Below are positions 11,701 to 24,300 of a stretch of DNA of 64,000 bases, piece after piece. The position numbers were made by a program, and so were the translations under genes. Source of the stretch: Pratylenchus scribneri. Lineage: Eukaryota; Nematoda; Chromadorea; Rhabditida; Pratylenchidae. The notes beneath the pieces were generated by a model. That model saw only the letters and a list, made by a program, of their open reading frames with translations, had not been told where the DNA came from and ran no database searches. The stretch covers positions 1 to 64,000 of the forward strand of contig JAQSEB010000024.1 in assembly GCA_030063045.1 (NCBI GenBank). The letters are read 5' to 3'. Within the stretch, counting starts at the first letter, position 1. Every line of letters starts with the position of its first letter.

Positions 11701-14700
11701 CCGCAAACAAAATGGTGCCTTTTGAACATTCGAATTCTGGTCGAGAATGCGGAGGTGGGCCAAGGCCAACGACTGGTTCATCCTCTTCAGGTAAATGTAA
11801 AAATTTTTAATAAAATTGACAATTTTTGCACGCAGGTTAATTTCCTTCATCAAATGGTCCAAGAACGGCTGAACAATGGGAAAAAGGTGGGCGCAACTAT
11901 TTAAATTTGGGGTGAAATAATTAGTTAATTCCATTTATTCTGATATATTATTAAAATTTAATTTTTTAAGGCGTTAAATGATTTAAAACTAAGTTAAAAA
12001 AAGCATATTTTATTTAATTCATTATTAAAAATGATTTTAATTATTGAAAAAATCTAAAATCCAAAAAAACATATTTTATTTAATTCAACATAAATTATAA
12101 TTTTAATTTATTTAAAAATGATAATAATTAGTAATTATATATATTTTCAAAATTTTATATAAGAAATTAATTAAATAAATTAACAAAAGAAATAATATTA
12201 AATTGCAGAAAAAGATGAATTAAATTTTCGAAAACTTTTCATATTGAAAATAATCTTTTTTCCAGTCCATAACTTGACCATAAAAATTAAAAAATTGTTG
12301 GGGATTAATTATTAGGCTTATAGGTTAAAATGCTAGGCTTTATCATGATAGGGATCTTAAAAAACCTTATTAGACTTTAGAAAAAATTTTTTTGACCTCA
12401 AAAATGGTTACGATATTAAAAAATTTCCGCGAATTAATTCCATTTTTTCTGTAAATTATTTTTAATTATTTTTAATTTTAAAATAAATTAACTAATAAAA
12501 TCAACTTTTTAAGCCTTTACTGGAAGCCTACACCCTGCTTCATCATTTTTGCCGGTCCCTCCAGCTGGATGTGCTCTATTGCCAGGCAATGCAAATGGCC
12601 AAACAATCGGCCAACTATTTGCGCGTGGACGAATACGATGTGAAGGAGGGCCGACTGGCCATCAGCTATTGGCTCACCCGGGACACACGGCAACCCCACC
12701 GACTCGGCTCCAAACATAAATTGATTATCTATGGGGAGAAGAGTGATTTACATGGAGGGCTGAGGACAAAGCACCGGCCCGATAGTCCGGAACTGCCAAG
12801 AATGGATCAAAGGTGGGTTTTTAATTGATGAGATTTTGTTGAAAATTGTATTGGGTATTGGGTTGGACAATGGGCATTATTAGAATTTTTACTTATTTTT
12901 TAGTTCATTTATTTAAAAATGTCCATTATTTACCGTATTGCCTCTAATAGAAACGCATGGACTTACAAGTTCCGAAGCCTCAAAAATGGGCAAAATTTTA
13001 GTCATCTTCCCAGGGTACAGTAGCTCAAAGTCGAGAGTGTACTTTTAATAGAGAAATGCGGTATTTTCAAATACAATTTATCGAGCACTTCGACCAAATC
13101 TTTTTTGTGATTTTTTGGTGGATGGACAATTGGGCACCGGACAATTGGGCACCAGCCTAATTTGGAAAATTGGGCACGGACAATTGGGCACAGGCGGACA
13201 ATTGGGCACCACAATAAAATTTTTATTACTCTTTTTAAGTTAGGGATTAGGGTTAGGGCTAGGATTAGGGTCTAGGTTAGGGTTCGGAGCATGAGGAACG
13301 ATGGGGAAGTCAAACAGCGCCTTAATCCATACCAAATAATTTAAACTATTTATACTTTAAAACATTTTTAATTAAAATTTAATAAAAGATAAATGTTTGA
13401 GTTGCCAATGCTCTTCAATTAAATTTTTATTCCGTCATAAAATCACATTTTTTAAGCCTTTCCCTTCAACGTATTCTCAATGAGACAATCTTCTTCCGAT
13501 GCCAAGAACGCTTGAAGCAGGCTCAAACAATTTTGGAACAAGCACAGCCAAAGGGCGCCAAAATTAACCATTCCGGTCATTGCCTACTCTCGTTGAGTTG
13601 CCCTCTAATGCTGGTGGATGAATGCCATCCGGACGAATCGCTGACGGTCACAATGAACACATTTTTTGGCACAGTCCATTGCCGAGTTCAAATGCTTGGT
13701 AAATGAGATTTTTTATATTTTTTAAAGTTAATTATTGGATTATTTATATTACATTATAAAATTAAGTTAAATATAAAACAAATTTTGCAAATTTTATCCA
13801 CAAATTTCCAGGACAACGTAATGAAATTCGTGATTTGGAACAACAGTTGAACTCTGCCGTCCCTTCACTTCCTACAATTTCACGAATTCTCCATCGATTG
13901 CGCATTCTCATCCTGATGGAACGATTGCAACGTGCATTGATTGGATTGCAGGTTGGTTTATGAAGAGTGCATGTCTAATATAGCCTATTATGCAAAATAT
14001 GAATTAATTTTTTAGCAGAAATTCACTTGAATAAGATTAATCGTAATTACAATTACTATCCTGCTGATTACATTCAAAATTACAATCGCAATTACAATTT
14101 TACAATCGCAATTACAATTTTACAATCGCAATTACAATTTTACAATCGCAATTACAATTACAATCGCAATTACAATTTTACAATCACAATTACAATTACA
14201 ATTTACAATCACAATTACAATTTTACAATCGCAATTCGCAATTACAATTACAATCGCAATTACAATTACAAATCACAATTACAATTTACTTTCCAGAACG
14301 GATAAATATTTTAAAATAACATTGCTGAAATAAAAGTGTAAACCAATGGATTTCAAGCTAAACTAAACAAACAATTCACAAAAATTTATATTGATAAAAA
14401 TTCCCTCATCTCTCAAAGGTCCGAACAATCAGCGATATGCAGGCAATGCCATTGGTCAACAAACTGGGCTCGTTGCCGGCCGATCGAAGCATTTTCCAAT
14501 TCATCCGAGAGGACCAATTTTATTTGGTTGGTTTTGAGGAAGATTAATAAGTCATTTTAAAAAATGAAGAAATTTTAAATAAATTAATTCATTTCATTTC
14601 CTCCAAGGTGGTCACATTCCAACCGGATGAGCAGCTGGGCGTTAACATTCAATTCCATTTGTTCTCCGCTGGTGAAGGTCGTTTGACAATGTTGGATTTG

Positions 14701-15099
14701 GATGCGGAACAGGTTGGTTTTTTGATTAAATAAAAATTGTTTAGGATAAAATGTATGGTATTGTATAATTTGCTTTGTCTAACAAAATTCACTAAAATTA
14801 TTGAAGATTCTTTTCGAGAATGGGTAATTTTTTGGACATATCATATTAGCTTAAAAAGATTAATCCAGGGTTTATTCTTAGAGTTTTAAGCAAAATTTTA
14901 TTAGAAATTTTAAATTTAGAAACTCTAAATTGTTTTATTCTGTTTTTCACAGATAATTCGCACTGCCCCTCTTCCCCAACTTCATTCATCTTCCGCAAGA
15001 TACGGCTCTGCTCGTGGTGAAAATGCTGTAACCGATTTTTTCCAACGTTTCCAGCGAAGAAAGGGAGAAGGAGAAGGGCCACAGCCATTATCCAAATAA
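8755..15099 (+). CDS. MED14: MED14 N-terminal half (Mediator subunit 14)
   Basis: Exons: 8755-8850, 9128-9268, 9762-10012, 10303-10392, 10709-10787, 11024-11170, 11644-11790, 11836-11886, 12514-12812, 13457-13698, 13812-13951, 14419-14526, 14608-14712, 14953-15099. After a Gly/Gln/Ala-rich leader, residues from about 80 match the MED14 N-terminal domain very well: [19 protein letters not shown], then [51 protein letters not shown], and [19 protein letters not shown]. Family knowledge: MED14 is the central scaffold linking Mediator head, middle and tail in RNA polymerase II transcription. All junctions to exon 13 keep phase. The last exon (14953-15099) ends in a TAA that overlaps an AATAAA signal, and I find no GT or GC donor in the phase needed to join the next MED14 exon, so the frame stops here unless a separate cistron follows. 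Confidence 0.9.
12931..13063. repeat. Small MITE in a MED14 intron
   Basis: Ends TACCGTATTGCCTCTAATAG and CTATTAAAAG-type inverted sequence closing with GCGGTA. The ends resemble those of the element at 8216-8390, so both may be one family. Confidence 0.5.
13112..13212. repeat. Short minisatellite GGACAATTGGGCACC
   Basis: About five imperfect copies of GGACAATTGGGCACC in the MED14 intron between exons 9 and 10. The minus-strand CPIVR-rich ORF is an artefact of it. Confidence 0.75.
13236..13293. repeat. Degenerate interstitial TTAGGG-like array
   Basis: TTAGGG, TTAGGGC, ATTAGGG and GGTTAGGG variants follow each other for about 55 bp. Similar short runs occur near 24,777 and 36,020. The canonical nematode telomere repeat is TTAGGC, so this may be a telomere relic or simple-sequence noise. 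Confidence 0.5.
14033..14290. repeat. AATTACAATCGC simple-repeat array
   Basis: Variants of AATTACAATTTTACAATCGC fill a MED14 intron. The same motif, in the opposite orientation, is at 55,671-55,790. The Asn/Tyr-rich ORF over it is not a gene. Confidence 0.85.
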
Positions 15100-15377
15100 A
15101 AAATGTGATGCCAAAAATGGACAAAAATGCATTTTAAAATTGTTTTTTTGAATCTCGACAGTCAAATTATCCATCAAAAAAACAATATTTATTTATTTTA
15201 ATTGACGATTTGGATTTGCGCATCGAATTTCGTCCACATTTTATTATTTTTGTTATTTCAATGAATTGAATAAATCTTTTAAAAATATAATTATCCATAA
15301 CTATTTATGTTTTCAATCATTTTTATTGAAGAATATTGTAAATTAATTCACAAATTTAATACATTTTTAGGTGGGAA

Positions 15378-18300
15378 ATGCCTTCCGCCTCGAGAAAAAG
15401 GAAAGCCAGTGTGGACATTGATGAATTATACCGGAGTAACAATGCACCCAAAAAGGATTCAAAATTGCCAAAATCGGAATCTATGGATGAACAAAAGGAA
15501 AAAATTGATGTTCGGAATTTGGCAATGCACCCGATGGCAGCAAGCAGCAGCAACAAAGATGTTGTAATTCGAGAAAAGGTGGGGAATTTTCCGTTTTGGC
15601 GAAATATGGATGACCAATTCTCTTCATTATTTTCTAGATTTAATGATTTTTAATTTGCATTTTTTTCTAACTTAATTAAATTTTAATTAATGTGATTCTT
15701 CCAAATAAAAACAATTTTTATTATACAATAAGACATAAAAATTTCCTAAATAAATACTTTTTTTTTGAAAATAAATTTCGATAAAAATTATTCTAAATTC
15801 AAGTAAAAATTAATATTAGAATTAATAAATATTAACATTACATTATCCATTTTTAAAGCAAATTTCCCTCATTTTATAGGCCATTAAAGAAGAAGAAGAA
15901 CAACCGGTGGCAATGAAAACAGCTCCAATGTTGCCGAATGTCCTTCACCCAAAGCCTGGTTCACATTGTCCTGCATGGCTTGGCACTCATAAACATTTGC
16001 AGGCTGCCATTGCCTCCATTGATGATCGGCTACTTTTCCTACGGATTTGCGAGGAATTGGAGGCCAAAGGTGAGAATTAATTTAATTAAAAGAATTATTT
16101 TTTTGAATTAAATAAAAAATAGCATAATCAAATTTTTGAAAATTTTTTAATAAAAAATATAGAAAATTACTGATGAAAAAATTTTTAAAAAATTTTAATT
16201 TAATAAAAAATAGCCTAAAGAAATTTTTTGTAAATTTTTTAATAATTAAAAAATTTTTTAAAAATATTTTGAACAATTTTAAATAAAAATATAGAAAATT
16301 TGGAATAAATTTTAAAAATTTTTCCAGGAATTCGCTACGAACAAGTTTGCGTGGAGCCCCTCGTCGGAGGACACATGCTCAAATTAATCGAGTCAGTCAT
16401 ATCATTTTATTATATTTAATTAATTCTGGAAAAAAATAAAAAATTCATAAAATTTACTAAATCTCAAATTACCCGAAAAATTTTAGGATTTTCATTTTTT
16501 ATTCAAATTAATCTTAATAATTAAAAAAAAATTAAATTTAAGTCCTTCCGCCGTGGTGGCCAAACATGGCGTTGAATATGGGGATTTCTTTAAAAATTTG
16601 CTCCACTGTAATATTCGTCTGAATTTGCCCGACGTTAGCAGGTAAAAAATATTATTTTTTTAAATTTATTTTTTTAGCCAATTGGAATGCACTTTCACCA
16701 ATCCCCCGTTGGTACAGGATTTTGAACGATCTGAAGAGGAGGTGGAAACGGACAGGCAGAAGGTAAGAAATTTTTATGGTTTTTAAATTAAAATTTTTAA
16801 TTAATTTTTTATTTAATTAAAAAATTTTTTCTCAAAAAATTTTTATTTTTCTTAAGGTCCGGGTCCGGACTCAACAACATTTAAATTTATTTAGTAGACG
16901 TAGACCTAAAACTATTAATTAATTTTTAAATGAATTTAATTAAATTTTTAAATTCCAATTATATTTTTTTTCACTTATTAATATCAAATATTTTTAAAAA
17001 TATTTTTCAATTTCAATTTAAATTTAAATTTTTTCCAGCCGCACACTTGGGTGCTCCCAATAGGCAATCAGGCACAACGATCTCGATCCGATTTTTCGCC
17101 TTCCCAAAGTCAGCTGATTGCCCATCAAATTGAGGACCGAATGCTCACCTATTGCCACATTTATCTTCCTGTTCGCAAATTTGCCCAAGCCTATCGGCAA
17201 TATTTCCATAATTTTTGCAGTGTAGGAATTTTAATTAAAATTTAATTCAATTTTTTAAACAATTTTTTTCAAAGGTCCGTACATTCACCTACCATAAATT
17301 GGTGTTAGCCTATGGCGACAATCGGGACTTGTTGGTAGTTCTCTCTTGGCGATGGAATTGGCATTCAAAATCGGGCAAATATTCACTTTGCTTTGGCCAA
17401 TCCCCTGTTCCCAATAACAAAGATGGAGAGCCAAAAAGGTGGAATAAAATAAAATAATTAATATTTTTTGCACCATTTTAAGATAAAAAAATTAAAAAAT
17501 TTTCTTTAAAGTCATTTAAAAATGTTGAAAAATCAGAATTTTGAGACCTAAAAATGTGACCAAATCAATATCAGAAATAAAATAAACCATTATGAGACAA
17601 AATAGAAAACATACTTTTACCGGAATAAATATAAAAACACTGAAATTTGATGCAAAAAACTAAAAACCAACACATTTTAGAGGAAATAAAAATATATTTA
17701 ATGGTGTTTTCAAATAAAATACTTTTATTTTTTATTTTTCCAGACATTGGAATCCGCACGTTTTGGTTAGCCAATTGCTGGTGGAACGTTTCAATCAAGA
17801 CCAGGATTTGAGTAAGTTTCCCTCCATCAATCTCAATCTTGATACCTAAATTTAATAATGCAATAAAATTATAAAAATGGTCGAATTATTATAAATTTTC
17901 GAAACTAAAATCATAACAGAATTGAAAATTGATTGAAAATTAGAATTCTTTCCGGAATGAAAATCAGAATTCTTTCCGGAATGAAAATCAGAATTGTTTC
18001 CCGAATGAAAATCAGAATTCTTTCCGGAATGAAAATCAGAATTGTTTCCGGAATGAAAATCAGAATTCTTTCCGAAATGAAAATCAGAATTCTTTCCGGA
18101 ATGAAAATCAGAACAATTCTTTCCGGAATGAAAATCAGAACAATTCTTTCCGAAATGAAAATCAGAATTGTTTCCCGAATGAAAATCAGAATTCTTTCCG
18201 GAATGAAAATCAGAATTCTTTCCGGAATGAAAATCAGAACAATTCTTTCCGGAATGAAAATCAGAATTGTTTCCGGAATGAAAATCAGAATTGTTTCCAG

Positions 18301-21300
18301 AATGAAAATCAGAATTCTCCCAAAAATATGAATTACACCAATATCCTCCATATATGACTTAATATTTATTGCCTTCAGCTTGGCTTGTCAATTATTTGGT
18401 GAACACCCACCGAGCATTGGGAATCATCCATGGATTTGTGCGTACCCAAATGCATTCGAATAAAATTGCTGCACAAATTTTGGGCGCCGAGGCCGCATTC
18501 CCCGCCGAATTAATGGTTGGTTTAGACTTTCTTTTGATTAAAATTTAAATATTAAATGTCAGATTTGACTAAATATTTTTTATTTTTCTCTACAAAATTT
18601 ATTAGGAAAGGCAAGCCAAACTATTTTTAAATTGAATTAAACACAGTCAACTTTCCCGTATTCTCAAATAAAATTAAAAATTCCAATTTATATTGTAATT
18701 TTATGATATAAAGTCAATCAAAAGTCAATCAATTAATTAAGTATATGAATAACACATTTATCTATTATCTTCCCTTAAGTCCTACTTGGTCCCCCTGGAC
18801 GAACAAATCATTCGTCTCACCAGTGGTCCCCAAATGGCCATGGAATTCATGTTGCTCCAGGACAATCAAGTGGCCGTTCGCGATTGTAGCATATTCACTG
18901 GAGGTGGAGGAGGCGGCACCATTGAGTGCGGCGCAACATTGGCCGATTTTTGGCGAATTTTTCAACAAAAGTCAACTGAAAGTGAGGAAGAGGAGAAGGA
19001 ACAACAAATACACAACCAAATTGAACAACAAAATGATGGAATGGAAGAAGCGGAGGGAGAAGGGGGAAGAAGATTGGACGAAAATATTGTTGGAGAGGAT
19101 GAAAATTTGGAAGAAGAATAATTTTTGGGTGATATATTGAAGAGGATGATGTGAATATTTTTCTTATTTTTAATTATATAAAATAATTTTTAATTATAAT
19201 TTTTTTTATCTTTTTTTTTCGCATATTTTGACTTTCTTTGTATAAAATTTGTAAATAAATTAACTATATTTTATTTTATTTTCGGATGTAAAAATTCAAT
19301 TTTTATTTTAATAATTATTATTTAATTTATTAAATTTATTAATAATTTTATTCAGACCGAACAAAAAAAATGAATGGTCAAAATGGGAATGGGCAAAATG
19401 GTGGTGGCCATTCTAATTCAACTGCACGAATTGGCCCACGGACAACAACAACAATGGGAATGGGAATGACGATGGACCAACAAAGACATCAACAGGTGGG
19501 ATAATTGGAATTAAAAAGCATAAAATTGCATAAATCTGGGGAAATTAATCCTTTTTTTTTATTTTACGGAATATATTTGACCATTTTAAAAATAAATTTC
19601 ACTATTTTTCTTGGACATACCTTGTCAAATTAGTTTTTTTTTTTGGAAAATTTTTTCGATATTTTCTTTCACTTTAATTGCTGCTACTTATCAAAGGTCC
19701 TAAAATTAAATTCCAATATAAATTAATTTTTATATGGCGAATATTTCAGCAATTATTTTTGGCCACCGGTCGTCCCAGCAATTCTGGCTCATCAATTCCC
19801 TCCCAATCGCCTCATCCAATTCCCAGCTCGCCCCATTCCGACAGGTGTGTAATTTTTAAAAAAATGCAAAAATATTTTTGAATTAATAAATGCGGATAAG
19901 TGTGGGAAAATATGTCGAATATGGGTACCAAAAATTTTCGCATAAAACATGTTTAAAATGATAAAACAATCGATAAAATGATAATATTTAACAAAATTAA
20001 GGCGCGGAAAAACCTTTTTAGTCGAGAAAAAGTGTTCGAAATTTTTGAAAAATGAAGGGTCCCCCCTATGGGTCGAAAATTGTCAAAAAATTTTTTGGTC
20101 ATATTATACCTCAATCGACTCTTCTTGATGAGTAGAACACGAATCTGCTATCTGTTTCGCATAAAACACAAAAATAAAAAAGTTATGAACCAAAGAAATT
20201 CAAAAAACATTGCGCAAAGGAAATACGGATTGGAACTGCTCCGGTGGGCATTTCAGAGTGGACTCCTCCGTGTGCTCCGCCTCCGCGCGACCAGACGAGC
20301 TTGGTGGCTCGCTTCGCTCGCCACAAGCTCGTCCAGTTCCCGCGCTTCGGCTACGCACACTCCGGAGTCCACTCTTACATTCCTCCGCAGTTCCAACACA
20401 TTCCAGCGAGTCTAAAATGGTCCTAACTTTCTTATTTCTGTGTTTTAGGCAAAACCAAGCACTTATTCGTGTTCCGCTCATCAAGGCGCGTCGAATGAGC
20501 TATAATATGTATAAACTAAAATTTCGAAAATTTTCAACCCATAGGGGGGACCCTTCACTTTTTCAAGATTTTTTGAAAAAATCGGTAAAATGGCCTGAAA
20601 CCTTTTTTCCGCGCCCTAAAATTACCTAAAACACTGATCTAATACACATATATACAGTTTTAAACATATTTTATGAGAAAATTTTTGGTACCCATATTCC
20701 ACATATTTACCTAAGTGTGATTTATGCTCTTTAGCAAATTTTGTAACTCGTCGGTTATCTACCTACCGATTTTTAACACTCTGAAATTGCCCTGTTTGTT
20801 CATAAGATTCTAACCCTAATTAATATTTTTTCTTCTTTTACAAACAAAAATAATAAACTCATAGAAATTTTCACAACTGTTGATAGATAACCGACAACTA
20901 CCCAAATTTTGGTATCTAATTTAAAATAATGGCACTTTTCGATGAAAATTAGAGTCCAGCGCCGGGACCGGAAAAAACCATTCGTTTTTTTATGAGCTCG
21001 CGGGACCCGGCAAATTTTAAAACACAATCGGGCCCAGAAACCGTCCCGGTAATTTTTCGCAATTTTCCGAAAACCGGCTCTTTTTTCCGGGCCCGGGTAT
21101 TTTTCCGGGTAATTTTTCCGAAAAAAAAACCCGGAACCGGACCCGGAAATTTAAAAAAACGAACTCTTAAAGAAAATATTTTATTTTCTTATTTTCATAA
21201 AGTTTTATAAATAATTTTTTTAATGCCTTCTTGTTTTCAGTGCCGCCCTCATTCGTCGCTCTTCCCGAGCAAACAATTCTTCGTCTGGGTTGGGCCAATC

Positions 21301-24300
21301 CGCCACTCGTCGCCCTCTTTCCGTTCCTCCACAAATGATGGACCATAATTATCAGAGGGGAGGAGGCCAAAGCCAAACCATTGATTCAGTGAGTTCAAAA
21401 GCAATTTTATTATTTATCAAAATTTAGAAGTAGTAAATTATTTTTTGAATTATTTTAACAAATTTGAAATTAGAAAAAACTCAAAAAATGATTTTTTAAG
21501 TTAAATTTTTGTTGGAGAATTTTTTTTTTAATTATTTGTAAATTATCTCTAGAATAAAAAATCTCTTTAATTAATTAGCAAAATTCACTTCTTTTTTGGC
21601 AAAAAATGTGACCAAATCCTTCCAAAAAATTTTGATTTATTATTTTTTCGTTTTAATTAATTAATTAAAAAATTCAGTTCATTTTTGGAAACATTAAATA
21701 CTTCCAAAAATAGACAGAAAATGTGGATTATATTATTATTTTTTATCCTCCAAGGAAGAACAGCAGCTTTTAGTGCATCCCAAAAAATTCCAAAGATCAT
21801 TTCCTTAATCCGTAATCCCTCCATTAACATATTTTTCACACACAGAATTCTTCCAGCGGTGATTTTTTCTCCACGGCAATGAATCGACGGGCACCTCTTT
21901 CCCAGCAACCACAACAAACAATTGCAGAGGAGGAAATGGACGAAGCCGGCATGGAAATGGACAATAGCAAGGCCATAAAAGTGAATACTTATAATAGAAT
22001 AAATTCTCTCCAATAATCATTTGTATTTTTTTTTCAATTTTTCGGACATTTTCTAATTTTTTAAGGAATATGGGCCTTGGATGATCTTTTTATTAATTAA
22101 TTTTTTTGGAATAAAAATATTTAGTTTAATTATATTTTTTTTAATTCAAAAAATTGAAAAATAAATAAAAAGATTAAAAAATTAACTCAAAAAATTCCAA
22201 TTTTTTAATTTAATTTTTCTTTATACATATCGACAGAATTCCGTTTGTTTTTTTTGCAAAATTTTTCATACTTTTTATGGGCCTTGGATGGCCTTTTATT
22301 AATTGTTTTTTCTCGAATAGAAATTAGATTAATTATTTTTATTTAAATTAAAATATTCAATTAATTTAAAGCCAACTAAAAATAATTTTAGGCTAATTAT
22401 TTTTTATTTAAATTTACGTTCAAAAAATATACAAAATAAATTAGAGTGACTAAATAATAATTTTTAAAAAATTAAAATTCAATTTTAAGTTAATTTTGCC
22501 ACCCATTTTAGGAAGAACCCGAAGTGGTCACATTGGATGAAAGTGAAGAAGCATCCGCATCGTTAATTGGTGGTACGGCATCGGCCAACAAAATGCCTCC
22601 AAGCATTGGAGATGGTGGCGGTGAGCTGTCGGCCGGCGAGAGTAGGGTTGGCCCCCGGCGCCCGGGGAACGATTTTCGGGGACGGGGTATTCCGGGGAGA
22701 CAAGCTTCGGGGACGGGGACGGGGAGAGCTTCGCGGGGAGGGGAACGGGGACGGGGACGGGGTCCCCGAAATTTCGGGGAATTTGCCCTTTCTTGGAAAA
22801 AATTTTTTTCCAACTTTCAAAAAATCTTTTTATTTCCAAAATTTTTCCGAACGTCTAATAAATAAATAAAAAGAATAAAATTGAATGATTTAAAATATTT
22901 TATAATAAAAGTCGACCCATTTCTTCATCCGGAATTTGTTCCCAAATTGGCTCATCATCCGATCCTGGCTCATTTTCTTTTGTTTTTTCTTCCTCCAACA
23001 ATGGATTCGAAATCAAATTGGCCTTTGCAACCAGCAAATTTTGAACAGTGCTAGCATGGATCCTGAATTGTCGAAATATTTTAATATTAAATTAGAATAT
23101 TGTTCTTAAACCTATTGCGCAAATTATTGTAGAAAAGCAAAGTTGCTTTGTTGAAAAGGCATTCTGACGAGACGGAAGTGGCAGTAAAGAAATGAAGTGC
23201 TAGGGCTGCACGCGAAAGCATAGGAAATTAGAGTTGATGAGCATCCCATCATTTGAAAATGTCCAATTTCTCAGGGTCGATGTTCTCCATAGTTAGATTC
23301 ACTGTCCACAACTCGGCATGTCCCTTCCGACAAGTAAAAAGTTACTGATCCCACTTTCGGCCTCTAACAATCCGAAATCCGGTTCTTCCTCTTGCGCTTG
23401 TTGGATGGTTATTCCGGCCAAAAAATGCCTTTGCCTTCTTTCATTCAACAAAGGAGTGAATGCAATGGCCAATGGAGGCAATTGTTCATCTGGGAAGAGT
23501 AGCTGTAGCCGATTGAGTGATTCCGTCGATCGGGCCAATTCATGGAAGAAGACCTTGATTGTGACTTGTGAGGGCGAAATGAAAGTGGATGGATGTCTTT
23601 CCAGCCAAGGAATATACATGGGTTGTATCCAATTGTTCGGCAATGGCATCCGCCCTTTTCAGCTCAGACCCCAATGCTTCCAAGTTCCAAACTTTTTGCG
23701 CTATGTGCCGTCTTTTTCAACAGTTACAATGCCAATTGACCAATTGTAGATATGAACCCGAAAATGAATAAGGAGGCATAATGCCCGACAAATATTAACA
23801 TTTAAGCGCATTTAATGGATTGAGACGAATTTCAATATTGATAAGAATTTTTTGGTGGACACACTTTAGAAGACTCTAGTTTAGGCCCATTTAGGCCATC
23901 TTTTTGTCATAAAGAAGAAAGCGTAGGGAAAGTAAAGGGATGGGCCCTCTCTAGTTATTAAGAGTGTAAGTTTAGGGTTACATTACATGATATTCTTTGA
24001 ATTATTCTAAACATTTTAATCCTGATGATGCCTAGGGGTAATCCTTCACTTTCTTCCTTCTCAACAAAAAAAAAGTGGTCTAAAGTTTTGACGATATTTT
24101 TCTCTGTAAAATAATTTTTATTTAATTTATAAATAACATAAAGCCTGTCAGCTTCCTTTTTTACAATTTATAATGAAATATGAATAATAAAATATGAAAT
24201 AATAAAGAAAAAATAATGAATTATGAATTAGTATAAAATATGGAAATTGAGTGAGAAAAATGAATTTTTCAATAAAAATTGATTATTTTTCATTAAAAAT

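Noticed and set aside
17911..18351. 146- and 132-codon ORFs on opposite strands (ILIFIPER and MKIRILSG repeats)
   Set aside because: A 24-bp satellite has a unit divisible by three and so stays open on both strands. It lies in a MED14 intron.
18982..19120. Glu-rich C-terminal extension ending MED14 at 19,120
   Set aside because: A strong donor (A|GTGAGG at 18,982) and the acceptor at 19,355 join the next MED14 exon in phase and continue conserved sequence, so splicing is preferred. The read-through form could still be an isoform.
20200..20629. Overlapping Arg/Ser-rich ORFs on both strands
   Set aside because: They come from the GC-rich palindromic centre of a fold-back element.
22508..22869. 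Gly/Arg/Pro-rich ORFs on both strands at the hAT left end
   Set aside because: Translations of GGGGACGGGG subterminal repeats; only the first 130 bases (to 22,641) are genuine MED14 coding sequence.
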